A stretch of 64,000 bases of DNA from Sphaerolaimus hirsutus (taxonomy: Eukaryota; Nematoda; Chromadorea; Monhysterida; Sphaerolaimidae): contig OZ038451.1 of NCBI GenBank assembly GCA_964036195.1, positions 19,356,318 to 19,420,317 of the forward strand, read 5' to 3'. The notes below the pieces were generated by a model. It was not told the origin of the DNA. It did not search any database and saw nothing but the letters and a program-made list of their open reading frames with translations. Position 1 is the stretch's first letter; each line of letters opens with the position of its first letter. The position numbers were made by a program, and so were the translations under genes. This document shows, piece after piece, positions 45,809 to 56,510 of this stretch.

Positions 45809-46121
45809 GGAAAAAAACTTAAGAAAAAAAATCTGAAAAAAACATGAAAAAATTTTTTTTTTAAATTTTAGAAAAATTGAGGGAAAAAAATATAAAAAAT
45901 AATAAAATGTAAAAAAAAATTGAAAAAAAATTGAAAAAAAAAATTAAAAAATATAAAAAAGTAATAATAAAAATGTAAAAAAAATAAAAAAAATTGAAAC
46001 TAAAAATTTGAAAAAAATAATAAAAAATAATAATAAAAATTTAAAAAAAATTTGAACGTTTTTTTTAAAAAAACTGACAGAAAATTAGAAATTAAAAAAA
46101 AAACTTTTAAAAAGACTATGG
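45809..46121. repeat. A/T homopolymer-rich low-complexity tract
   Basis: About 300 bp of AAAAAATTGAAAAAAAAATT-like sequence between two parts of the megasatellite. It has no coding signal. Such sequence is easily altered by assembly, so the length may not be exact. Confidence 0.8.
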
Positions 46122-46129
46122 CGCTGCTT

Positions 46130-47735
46130 TCATAAAAATGGTACAGTTTCCAAGTCCATGGCGCCACTCCATAAAAATGGCATCATTTTAAAGTCCATGG
46201 TGCCACTCCATCAAAATGGCACCATTTTTGAGTCCATGCCGCCACTCCATAAAAATGGCGCCATTTTTGAGTCCATGGCGCCACTCCATAAAAATGGCGC
46301 AGTTTCCAAGTCCATGGCACCACTCCATAAAAATGGTGCAGTTTCCAAGTCCATGGCGCCACTCCATAAAAATGGCGCCATTTTTGAGTTCATGGCGCCA
46401 CTCCATAAAAATGGCGCCGTTTCCTAGTCCGTGGCGCCACTCCATAAAAATGGCGCCGTTTCCTAGTCCATGGCGCCACTCCATAAAAATGGCACCATTT
46501 TTGAGTTCATGGCGCCACTCCATAAAAATGGCGCCGTTTCCTAGTCCGTGGCGCCACTCCATAAAAATGGCGCCGTTTCCTAGTCCGTGGCGCCACTCCA
46601 TAAAAATGGCGCCGTTTCCTAGTCCATGGTGCCACTCCATAAAAATGGCGCCGTTTCCTAGTCCATGGCACCACTCCATAAAAATGGCGCCGTTTCCTAG
46701 TCCGTGGCGCCACTCCATAAAAATGGCGCCGTTTCCTAGTCCGTGGCGCCACTCCATAAAAATGGCGCCGTTTCCTAGTCCATGGTGCCACTCCATAAAA
46801 ATGGCGCCGTTTCCTAGTCCATGGCGCCACTCCATAAAAATGGCGCCGTTTCCTAGTCCGTGGCGCCACTCCATAAAAATGGCGCCGTTTCCTAGTCCAT
46901 GGCGCCACTCCATAAAAATGGCACCATTTTTGAGTTCATGGCGCCACTCCATAAAAATGGCGCCGTTTCCTAGTCCGTGGCGCCACTCCATAAAAATGGC
47001 GCCGTTTCCTAGTCCGTGGCGCCACTCCATAAAAATGGCGCCGTTTCCTAATCCATGGCGCCACTCCATAAAAATGGCGCCATTTCCTAGTCCATGGCGC
47101 CACTCCATAAAAATGGCGCCGTTTCCTAGTCCGTGGCGCCACTCCATAAAAATGGCGCCGTTTCCTAGTCCATGGCGCCACTCCATAAAAATGGCACCAT
47201 TTTTGAGTTCATGGCGCCACTCCATAAAAATGGCGCCGTTTCCTAGTCCGTGGCGCCACTCCATAAAAATGGCGCCGTTTCCTAATCCATGGCGCCACTC
47301 CATAAAAATGGCGCCATTTCCTAGTCCATGGCGCCACTCCATAAAAATGGCGCCGTTTCCTAGTCCATGGCGCCACTCCATAAAAATGGCGCCATTTCCT
47401 AGTCCATGGCGCCACTCCATAAAAATGGCGCCATGTCTGAGTCCATGGCGCCGCTCCATAAAAATGGCGCTGTTTCCTAGTCCATGGTGCCACTCCATAA
47501 AAATGGCGCCATTTCCGAATCCATGGCGCCACTCCATAAAAATGGCGCCATTTCCTAGTCCATGGCGCCACTCCATAAAAATGGCGCCATTTCCGAATCC
47601 ATGGCGCCACTCCATAAAAATGGCGCCATTTCCTAGTCCATGGCGCCACTCCATAAAAATGGCGCCGTTTCCTAGTCCGTGGCACCACTCAATAAAAATG
47701 GCGCCGTTTCCTAGTCCGTGGCGCCACTCCATAAG
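46130..47735 (-). repeat. 39-bp GGCGCC megasatellite, right array in inverse orientation (~41 copies)
   Basis: About 41 units reading GGCGCCACTCCATAAAAAT, then GGCGCCGTTTCCTAGTCC. Compared with the left array, most units here have CTAGTCC where the left array (on this strand) has CGAGTCC, so the two arrays were homogenised separately. Higher-order structure is visible: a TTTTTGAGTTCATGG variant recurs every several units (46381, 46498, 46924, 47190). ORFs over 500 residues on both strands are by-products. Confidence 0.95.
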
Positions 47736-48478
47736 AAGCCACCCTATAAAAATGGTGTCATTTGAGAGTAAATCTATGAGTGGACATACCGACATTCGGA
47801 CAAAGATTTTTTGGAGATACCGACATTCGGAAAAAGTTTTTTTGGAGATAACGAGTTTCGAGTGATTTTTTCAAAAAACAGGTTCAGATTTCTATACCGT
47901 AATTCGGATGATTTTTCCAATTTTGTATGGGGTTTTAGACAAATCAGTGCAATTCTATACCGTAATTCGGAAATAGATTTCTGGCAGTGGAGATACCGAG
48001 TTTCGAGTGAAATAAATGTTGGCTTTTTGTGGACATACCGAGATTCGAGTGAAATTTCATCAATTTCAGGGTGGACATACCGACATTCGGATGATTTTTT
48101 TCATTTTTTTCAAAAATTGGTGTCTCTGTATCTCGGGAACGGAGTGAGATATTGAGAAAAAAAAAATTCTATAATGAACAAATATATATGCATATATCAG
48201 ATCTGCACCTAACTCATTTTTTGTCATTTTGGTCCTTACCGACATACGGAACTAGATGCCTCAATTGCTCTCGTTCTTGGACATTGAAATGCAAATGAAC
48301 ACCTGAATGACTTGCTACAGCCGTACGGCCCCCTTTTTGATTCAACGTTTTGCCATGCAACACACAGATTATCTCTAATCCTCTTATGAATGCAATGTTG
48401 TTCAGGCAGTTCTAATTGAGTGGCTAGACTACTGTCTAGTAAAATCAATTAGTCTTCAATTGATTTTCGACTAATTAA

Positions 48479-48655
48479 TAATTTTCATGATATTGAAATT
48501 TTTACAGGATGTGGAGCTGCCCCCGTGACAACGACAGTAACATTTGCGTCAAATGACAGGAAGCAATGCGTATCATACCAGGATGGGATATTATAGACAA
48601 ATTAATTTGAGATGTGTGTTAATAACAATATATCGACACAATTGCAAAAAGTGAG
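48479..48655 (+). repeat. Right ~178-bp direct repeat flanking the megasatellite block
   Basis: Second copy of 41153-41332. Together with the left copy it brackets the whole 6.9-kb block, in the manner of long direct repeats or of a tandem duplication. Confidence 0.8.
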
Positions 48656-48818
48656 TTTTTCAACCATTTTTCAAACACTAATTAACATTGCTTTAAGGCG
48701 CTTTGTTTTGCAAATAGTAAATATGTATATATTGCGATCGCGTATCACATCAAAGTAGGCTGCTTTAGATGATGTCAACCAAGTTTTTTTTTTAACTTAA
48801 CATAATACAAGATGAGAC

Positions 48819-49062
48819 TAGGGTTCAAACGGGACCAGTTTTTGGGACTGGGAACGGGCCAGAAATTTTTCAATGGCGGGACTGGTTGGTCGGGACCGAG
48901 ACCAGGAGTTTTTGAATGTCGGGACCGGGACCGGGACTGGGTGGTTGGAACCGGGACCAGGAGTTTTTGAATGTTGGGACCGGGACTGGGGTGTCGGGAC
49001 CGGGACTGCCCCAGTCCCGACTTTTTGCTGAACCGGGTGCTGGCGGTCCCGTTTGAACCCTA
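48819..49062. mobile_element. 244-bp hAT-like element, TAGGGTTCAAACGGG ends, TSD GATGAGAC
   Basis: Starts TAGGGTTCAAACGGGACCAG and ends GGTCCCGTTTGAACCCTA, between exact 8-bp flanks GATGAGAC (48811-48818 and 49063-49070). The interior is GGGACCGGGAC-type repeats. The inverted counterpart on the other contig (about 57833-57850) has the site unoccupied, with a single GTCTCATC, which confirms the insertion and its duplication. Confidence 0.92.
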
Positions 49063-49136
49063 GATGAGACAACAGAACAGTATGGTCTCGAATAATCCCC
49101 CTTGAACTGACCACCCTTAAAATATGTACACCCTGG

Positions 49137-49522
49137 TCTAGGGTTGGAAAAACAATGGGTTTTTTTACACTCGCTTACACTCTTTTTTAAAACAGCAACT
49201 TTTTTTTTAAACCAGATATGACCTTGTGTCAACATATAAAGGTATATCAGACAGTGGCAATACTCTGTGATGTTTATATATGACCATATAATGGCTGTGG
49301 AGCCATGGGATAGCATTATAAGTGGTGATTTGTGTCAAAAATATCCATTTTTTGTCGACATGTTTGTACATCGCATTAAAGTCAAATGTTCGTGACTTCA
49401 GGTAAAGTTTGGCACGGAGTCGTGATCAAACAAGGTTATAAAAGGAGGTTTGGGACTTTGGGAGTGAAGTTACACACTGTAGAGGTACATGGAAGCACAT
49501 TACCTCAATATTATATACTACA
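49137..49522. mobile_element. TAGGGTTGG-family hAT-like element, truncated
   Basis: Left end CTAGGGTTGGAAAAACAATG; the interior shares CCATATAATGGCTGTGGAGC and AGTGGTGATTTGTGTC blocks with 60201-60818. The sequence changes at about 49522 to a TTTTGACCCTCCAGGGGG/GATAGATAG-type repeat, so the right end is missing. Confidence 0.65.
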
Positions 49523-50934
49523 GCAACACAGGGGTATCTTGAATTTTGACCCTCCAGGGGGTTCGATAGATAGCAAATCGCTCCTCCGGATAGGTAGATG
49601 ACTGAAAATTTTTCTGAGTGGGGTTGGGGGGGGGGTTCGCGGTGGTTCAATATATAGGCATAGAAGGGAGGAAAAAGAGAAAAATCGCTAAAAGTAGGTG
49701 AAAAATGGGTATATAAGGACATATAGTACTATCGACAGCAAATAGACATGAAGTGTGTCTCTCAAATGGACATGAAGTGCGTCTCTCAAATGGACATTAA
49801 TATATATTGGATGCACAAAAGAAATGTATCATTGCTTAGAAAATGGCATACACTTCACTGATAACACACTTTAGGTACTGTGGTTACATATCCCACCTGA
49901 ATAAAGAAACTATTTGTATTACATCACAAGAGTTACATGTATTGACTGTTAAATGCACAAAAGCAATATATCATTACATCTGCATTGTGAGAAGTGATGA
50001 TGTTCATGTGATAATTGTCAAGTATACCAATTAAATCTTAATACCAAATCATCAGTGTCACGTGGTTAATGGTAAGTGATAAATGTCAAGTAGTTTTTTT
50101 CAAGTCATCAATGTCAAGTGATAATCTTCAGGTTGTCAAGTGAAAAATCAGGTTGAATGTCAAGTTGTATGTCAGGTGATAATGTTCAGGTGATAATCAT
50201 CAAGTGGTTAATGCTAAATCATCAATGTGAAGTGGTGAATGGTAAGTGATGAATGACAAGTGGTTATATAAAGTCACAAATGTCAATTGACAACTATCAG
50301 TTGATAAATGTCAAGTGGTTTATGTCTAGTCATCAATGTTGAGTGATAATGTTCAGGTGATAAATGTCATGTGGTTTATGTCAAGTCAGCACTGTCAAGT
50401 GATAACTATCAGGTACTAATTGTTAAGCAGTTTATGTCAAGTCGTAGATGTTGTGTGACAACTATCAGATAATAAATGTCAAGTCTTTTATGTCAAGTGA
50501 TAAATGTCAAGAAATAATGTTCAGGTAATAATGTCATGTCATTGGTGTCAAGTCATAAATTTCATGTAATAATGTTCAGGTGATAAATTTCAAGAGGTTT
50601 ATGTCAAGTCAGCACTGTTAAGTAATAACTATCAGGTGCTAACTGTTAAGTTGTTTATGTAAGTCAGACATGTCAAGTGAAGTGATTGAGCTCATAAATG
50701 TTGAGTGATTGATGTCAAGTCATACGTCCATTAGGTAGTGATAAATGTCTAGTGGTGAATGTCAAGTGAAAGTTCAAATTAAATGTCAAGTAATATGTCA
50801 ACTGATAATTTGCAGGTGATTATTGTCAAGTTGTTTATGTCGCTAAAAAAGTTATTTAAAAAATGTTACCCCTGAGGAGAATATAAGCCCCACACGAAAT
50901 ACCCCTCCTGTCTTGAATAGGGTGTCAAAAAATT
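49523..50934. repeat. Degenerate AAATGTCAAGTGATAA minisatellite and flanking repeats
   Basis: From about 50040 to 50840 the sequence is a highly degenerate tandem of 14-18 bp units around GATAAATGTCAAGTG, with GTTCAGGTGATAAT variants. The flank 49523-49740 is the dispersed GGATAGGTAGATGACTG / AAAATCGCTAAAAGTAGGTG repeat. No coding signal. Confidence 0.6.
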
Positions 50935-51200
50935 TTTTTACAGAAAACGGAAAGGTAAATTTTTTTCACTTTACGGAAAACGGAAAGCTAAAAAAAAATT
51001 TCTGCCGGAAAACGGAAAGGTAAAAAATTTTCCTCAGCGGAAAATGGAAAACGGAAAGGTAAAAAAAAATTGTCGGCCGGAAAACGGAAAAATGAAATGC
51101 TGGAAAACGGAAAGCGAAATTTTTATGGAAATGGAAAAAATAAAGTGAAATTTGCACGGTAATAGACAAATTTGCAGAAGGAAAACCTGCATGCATGGTG
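50935..51200. repeat. GGAAAACGGAAAGGTAAA tandem repeat
   Basis: About eight degenerate copies of GGAAAACGGAAAGGTAAAAA. A related, more divergent inverted version lies near 59050-59230 (CCGCTTCCGTTTTCTGG). Confidence 0.65.
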
Positions 51201-51340
51201 GTTCGAAATATAGGCTTTTTTGGGGCATAGAAGGAAGAAAGGGGAAGAAAGTTAAGTGAAAATCTATAAAAAGGTATGAAAAATAGCGATTTTGAGCGAA
51301 AATTGGGGTACAGTTTCTCAAAAATCGCTCCAGATAGGTA

Positions 51341-52576
51341 CCGTATTTCCTCGCAATACCCCCCCCCCCTCGCAATACCCCCTCCCCTCGAAATACCCCC
51401 CTCAAAATGAACACTATGAACTTATAAACCCCCCCCCCCCTCTAAATACCCCCCAAATTTAGTGTATAGAGAACGTAAATGACAAAGGCTGCGCTTTGTC
51501 ATCCGGGCAATGCAGAACACACGTAAAAACGATGACTCTGTTATGTGAGAACAGTGTTTGTACGTCTACACACCAGAGTTGCGAAAGTGTATTTACACTT
51601 ACCCGAAATACCCGGGTAAATGGGTATTTATATTTACACTTACACTTACACTTTCATAAAATACCCGTACACTTTTTTTACACTTTCCTGGGCAAAATAC
51701 CCGGGTACAGAAAGTGTATTTTTTTTCTTTCAGATGGCCATGTTTTATGCTTTTGAGAAAGCAGGTTCATGTACAAAACAGGTTCATGTACAAAAAATAA
51801 CTGCACAGTGCACATGTGCAGTTATGCATTGAATGTAGAAAATTGGCAAATGTGCAAACTAGCACTATCTTTGACCTTTGAAGAGTACTCATGGTATTCT
51901 ACAGTTTCATCATACTTTTGTAAAAAGAACAAGATCAATTGAAATTCACCAGCTGGACACAAAGTCGACTGGCTTTTGCATTGATATTTGCTGCATGTAC
52001 ATTATTGCATTTAAACAGTGTGTATCACATTGCTTAATCAGTAAAATATCAACAGTGAAAAAGTGCCATTATTAGGCAACTTCATACCACTAAATTTGTT
52101 ACAGTCTGAAATGTTTCATAATTGGCAGTAAAATGTGAAATAATGAATGAAAATGATAGATAAATTGATCTAAATGTGAAAACAGTGGTGTTTTCTAATG
52201 CCCAACAGTGAGAGCTCTTTCTTTAAAAAAATTACACTTACACTTTTTTTTACACTTTCCTGGGTATTTTAAAAATACCTTACACTTTTAGTATCCATAC
52301 TTAAAATTTGGAAAGTGTATTTACACTTACACTTACACTTTCCAAAAATACCAGTATTTTAACAACTCTGCTACACACTTATGAATGTCTTTAGAGTCTT
52401 ATAAATGGCGCTTTTTGTTGCATTTTTCGACGTCTGCGTACGTTTCAGACGACATTTTAGTACTGGGATTTCAAAAAATTTCTGGCGAAAAAATAACCCC
52501 CCCCCCTCGAAATACCCCCCTCAAAATTCTCACTCTGAAAAAATAAACCCCCCAGGGGTATTTCGAGGAAATACGG
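51341..52576. mobile_element. Mariner-like MITE carrying a nested hAT-like element
   Basis: Outer ends CCGTATTTCCTCGCAATACC and GGTATTTCGAGGAAATACGG are inverted, flanked by TA (51339-51340, 52577-52578). A complete hAT-like element (51574-52370) is inserted inside. Without it, the MITE would be about 430 bp, like the copy at 12036. Confidence 0.75.
51574..52370. mobile_element. CAGAGTTG-family hAT-like element, TSD CTACACAC
   Basis: Starts CAGAGTTGCGAAAGTG and ends TTTTAACAACTCTG, between exact 8-bp flanks CTACACAC (51566-51573 and 52371-52378). The subterminal arrays here are TTTACACTTACACTT where the 18321 copy has ACGTTTACGTTT, so they are sister subfamilies. It is nested in the mariner-like MITE at 51341-52576. 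Confidence 0.9.
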
Positions 52577-53166
52577 TAGATAGCTGGGCGATTTGGGGGG
52601 AGGGGGCTTTAGGGGGTAGTAGCCCAAAATTTTGCCTCCGGGATAGATAGCTGAGCGGCCTCCGGGATAGATAGATAGCTGGGCGGTTTGGGGGGGGGGG
52701 GTTAACCCCCCTAACCCCCCCCCCCCCACTCGAGACCCCTGTTCAAACGGGATCCCGATAACAAAATCCCGATCCCGGAAATGTGCCAATCCCGATCCCG
52801 GAAATTGAAAAAACCAATCCCGATCCCGTCAAGAACCAATCAAGATTTACCTTACCGTACAATTTACCGCAAAATTGACAATTTAGCGTGCTGTACAGTT
52901 TAGCGCAAAGCAGTACATTCTGCTACATATTTACATACTGATAACGTGCAATAGTTTATTTTCACTAAGAAATTGATCAATATGAATAAATTTGATGTCA
53001 TGAAGAATAAATTTGACGTCATGAAAATTGAGTTTCTGTCATTGAAATTAACGGCAACAGCATGATATGAAGAGAACACACTCATCTTATCTAACAGATT
53101 ACCAACACAAATCCTCATGCAGTTTACCTTGCAACGCAAACAAGACAACATATCAAAGAAAACACT

Positions 53167-54600
53167 ATGATGGCATCATTTGATGTTCTCAAAATAATTA
53201 TTCTCAGCATCAAAAATGTCCTTGTCCCAATGACAATGGGAACAGGAATTATTCTATACATTTTATGCTTTTATGTGCTACTGAAGCACAGAAACACAAA
53301 ATTCAGTGGCCCATTCTATACACTGACAAGAAGTTTAGCTATAAGTGATATATTGATGGCTATATGCATGATTGCACAATATGTTTGGGTGAATGGATTC
53401 CAAGCAAAAACAGAAGCAAAATATTTGATAATAATGTACCAAAACTATGTGACCAATGTACTCTATTTGAGCACTATGTGGCATCAGTTTTTCATCAGCA
53501 TAAACAGGCTTATGGCAATTCTGATGCCCATCAAAACAAAAATGGTAACTTCACTATTGAAAATTTGAGTAGAAAATTCACCGATAGAAAATTCACATAA
53601 CACTGTAATTCTCATAACACTGTAAAACATAACACTGTGACACAACACTGTCTGTAACAGATAACACTGTATACTCCAGTTACTTTACACCCTGCATGTG
53701 TGGTTCCTGCTGGAGGTGTGCCAACGATGGTTAACGCGTCCAAGTTTCATAAAAAGATGACAAAATTGATTGTTGTTATAATGTTATTCATTAACATATT
53801 CACATCTATGAATTTTTTTCATATTTTTACGGAAATCACATGATTTAATAATCATTGGCACACTTCCAACACGAGACATAAATCAGTGCGAGGGCAGAGT
53901 ATCACATATGCCGTGTATAACACATCACACTGTAACACATAACACTGTAACAGATAACACTGTAACACATAACAATGTAACACATAACAGTGTAACACAT
54001 AACACTGTAACACATGAATAACACTGTAAGTTCTTCATAATTTACCTTCTGTGCAGATTTTCACCCACAAAGTAACACTGATATTCTGCCTGATCAGTTT
54101 TGTTATGAGTGCTGTGATGAGAATTCCACTGTTTTTTGAGTGCTGCAGATATTATTTGTTTCATGAGGGCACACCAGCTGAGTTTATGTACATTGATGCT
54201 TCAAGAGAATGGGGTTTGACATGGATCTATGTGAGTTATTTTTGTGTTATTTTCTACATAACTATGCCCATCTATTTCATGCAACATTTTTTCAATTAAC
54301 AAAAATCTATGTAATGTGCAGATATCAGATCTAGGATATCAAACTGTACTGACACTGCTTACTGCAGCTTTCTATGCTATCGCACTGATGAAGGTATGTG
54401 ACAATTTTTTCTACATTTCAAAAGTTTTTTTAACTACAACCACCCACTGCAGTATTACCATCGCAAAAGGGCATCCAACAGTTTAAACAATCAACAAAAT
54501 CAGAAAATTGAGGTGAGACTTCTATTGTGTGCTATTATGGTGACGTTACCACAACTGGGTGCGCAGACCCTGTTTCAGTTCAACTGGTCAGTGTACGGAT
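53167..54600 (+). CDS. Serpentine (7TM) receptor of nematode chemoreceptor type, copy 1 (partial)
   Basis: Exons 53167-53544, 54057-54230, 54322-54393 and 54453 to about 54594, all in phase 0, give about 256 residues before the gap. Exon 1 holds TM1 (KNVLVPMTMGTGIILYILCF), TM2 (SLAISDILMAICMIAQY) and TM3 ending in FFISINRLMAILMPIK, the NRxxAxxxP form of the DRY region typical of nematode Srx/Srt-like receptors. Exon 2 has TM4 and a Cys-containing extracellular loop, exon 3 TM5, and exon 4 a basic, Asn/Gln-rich loop and TM6 (EVRLLLCAIMVTLPQLGA). TM7 would lie in or beyond the gap. Such receptors signal at the plasma membrane, usually of sensory neurons; the ligand is unknown. Intron 1 holds the TAACACTGTAACACA minisatellite. 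An alternative donor in exon 4 (GAG|GTGAGA) is possible. Confidence 0.72.
53596..54030. repeat. AACACATAACACTGT minisatellite in the receptor intron
   Basis: Two clusters (53596-53680 and 53920-54030) of a ~15-bp unit, AACACATAACACTGT, separated by a less regular stretch. Entirely intronic. Confidence 0.75.
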
Positions 54601-54619
54601 TATAATGGATGGGTTACAG

Positions 54620-54819
54620 NNNNNNNNNNNNNNNNNNNNNNNNNNNNNNNNNNNNNNNNNNNNNNNNNNNNNNNNNNNNNNNNNNNNNNNNNNNNNNNNN
54701 NNNNNNNNNNNNNNNNNNNNNNNNNNNNNNNNNNNNNNNNNNNNNNNNNNNNNNNNNNNNNNNNNNNNNNNNNNNNNNNNNNNNNNNNNNNNNNNNNNNN
54801 NNNNNNNNNNNNNNNNNNN
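54620..54819. other. Assembly gap of exactly 200 N at the axis of the inverted duplication
   Basis: A run of 200 N separates receptor copy 1 (plus) from receptor copy 2 (minus). Gene order is mirrored on the two sides. True gap length and even adjacency are unknown. Confidence 0.98.
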
Positions 54820-55161
54820 CCGGTTAATGCTGATGAAAAATTGATGCCACATAGTGCTCAAATAGAGTGCACTGGTCACATAGGTTTGGTACATCATTGT
54901 CAAATATTTTGCTTCTGTTTTTGCTTGGAATCCATTCACCAAAACATATTCTGCAATCATGCCTATAGCCATCAATATATCACTTATAGCTAAACTTCTT
55001 GTCAGTGTATAGAATGAGCCACTGAATTTTGTGTTTCTGTGCTTTAGTAGCACGTAAAAGCACAAAATGTATAGAATAATTCCTGTTCCCATTGTCATTG
55101 GAACAAGGACATTTTTGATGCTGAGAATAATTATGTTGAGAACATCAAATGATGCCATCAT
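54820..55161 (-). CDS. Serpentine (7TM) receptor, copy 2 (exon 1 only, cut by gap)
   Basis: From ATG at 55161, about 114 codons match copy 1 exon 1 with few substitutions (for example FDVLNIIILS for FDVLKIIILS, FSGSFYTL for FSGPFYTL, MIAEYVLVNG for MIAQYVWVNG), ending in FFISINR at the gap. The frame is open, and the changes are mostly conservative or single-residue. The upstream region is also shared with copy 1 (52850-53166 versus 55162-55440), as inverted sequence. Confidence 0.72.
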
Positions 55162-55844
55162 AGTGTTTTCTTTGATATGTTGTCTTGTTTGCCTTTCAAG
55201 ATAAACTGCATGAGGATTTGTGTAGGTAATCTGTTAGATAAGCTGAGTGCGTTCTCTTCATATCATGCCGTTGCCATTAATTTCAATGACAGAAACTTAA
55301 TTTTGATGACATCAAATTTATTCATATTGATCACTTTCCTAGTGTAAATAAACCATTGCACGTTATCAGTGATGTATTTATGTAGCAGACTCTACGGCTT
55401 TGCGCTAAATGGTACAGCTCGGTAAATTTTAAATTTTGCGGCAAATTGTACAGAAGGGTAAATCTTCAATTTGCAGTTAGCAGTATGGTATTTACAGTAA
55501 ATCTGGAAAGTGCGGTACCCGGTACGGTATGGTATGGAAAATTTCTGGTTGCCAAAAAATTTGCGCTCTTCCATGCAAAAATCAGAAAATACCTAGTGAA
55601 TAACTACCAAAATCTAAAAAACTTTAAGGTACTTTTAAGTGGGGGTGGAAAAAAACACGTTTTTTTAAACAACCATTTTCAAAAGCTCCCTCATGGTTAT
55701 GAGTCAACATATAAGGGTGAATTGGACAGGTGGCAGCACTTTGTGATCTGATATATAGCCGTAGAATGTCTGTGTAGTCATTTGATAGGATTAGAAGTGA
55801 TGATTTCTGACAAAAGTATCAATTTTATGTCGACTCGTTATATA

Positions 55845-56409
55845 CAGGGGTGGGCATATTCAGTTACCGCTGGAAAAACGCGATAGCTTGAGCTACGGTT
55901 GAGCTATCACAGTGAAATTTTTACACAGTAGAGTAGACTCCATAGGACACCTATTCTGAAGTTTGCAACCCAAACCGCCACATTTTGGGTGAGTTGTGGA
56001 AGACACAGTTTTAGTGTAATTTTGTGAATTGGCGTCACCCATAGGATAAATCGAGGGTGGCATTTGAGGGGAGGGGGGTCACCGGTCTTTGCTGTCGTCC
56101 CATTCTGTCGTACATTGACCGATTTTGATGCCCTTTGAGTATGTTGGGGTTTGAGGTCGGGGCTACGATCAAATTCGTTTTTTTCTCGAATAGTCCCCCA
56201 GTCCCGAGATAAGGGGGGTCAAGTCACAAAATTACACTAAAAACTGTGTGTTCCACGACTCACCTAAAATGTGGTCGTTTGGGTTGCAAACTTCAGAATA
56301 TGTGTCCTATGGAGTATACTCTATTGTGTAAAAATTTCACTGTGATAGCTCATAACCGTAGCTCCAGCTCTCGCGTTTTTCCAGCGGTAACTGAAAATGC
56401 CCACCCCTG
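55845..56409. mobile_element. Fold-back element with ~185-bp inverted arms, CAGGGGTGGGC ends
   Basis: Begins CAGGGGTGGGCATATTCAGT and ends ACTGAAAATGCCCACCCCTG. The arms (about 55845-56030 and 56225-56409) are inverted copies, including the ACCGCTGGAAAAACGCGA block. CAGGGGTGGGC is a common hAT terminus. Only TATA is shared at the two borders, so the target duplication is unclear. The loop matches 35205-35365. It interrupts a TAGGGTTGG-family element. Confidence 0.8.
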
Positions 56410-56510
56410 TATATCGCCTTTTGTTGAATGTTTGTGATGCAAGTAAAGTTGGGCATGGAGTAGTGCTTACATAAGGTTAAAGAGAAAGCTAATATTTACA
56501 TCGGCAGTGA

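Larger units (their letters stand above)
41381..48267. mobile_element. ~6.9-kb block with inverted ends enclosing two opposed megasatellites
   Basis: The left end, CTAATTGAGGCATCTAGTTC (plus CGAATGTCG), recurs inverted at the right end as CGACATACGGAACTAGATGC. Just inside, both sides carry GGAGATAACGAGTTTCG and CGACATTCGG motifs (41605-41690 and 47785-48070), again in mirror orientation. Between them lie the array at 41808-43352, a middle region, and the inverted array at 46130-47735. The overall symmetry suggests either a composite mobile element or a palindrome grown around a pre-existing inverted repeat. No transposase or other gene is evident. Confidence 0.55.

Noticed and set aside
46188..47865. 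ORFs of 535 and 549 residues across the right megasatellite
   Set aside because: Same cause as in the left array: mirror-image translations of a stop-free 39-bp repeat.
54527..54993. ORFs running through the N gap
   Set aside because: The middle is 200 N; the sequence on the two sides belongs to oppositely oriented receptor copies.
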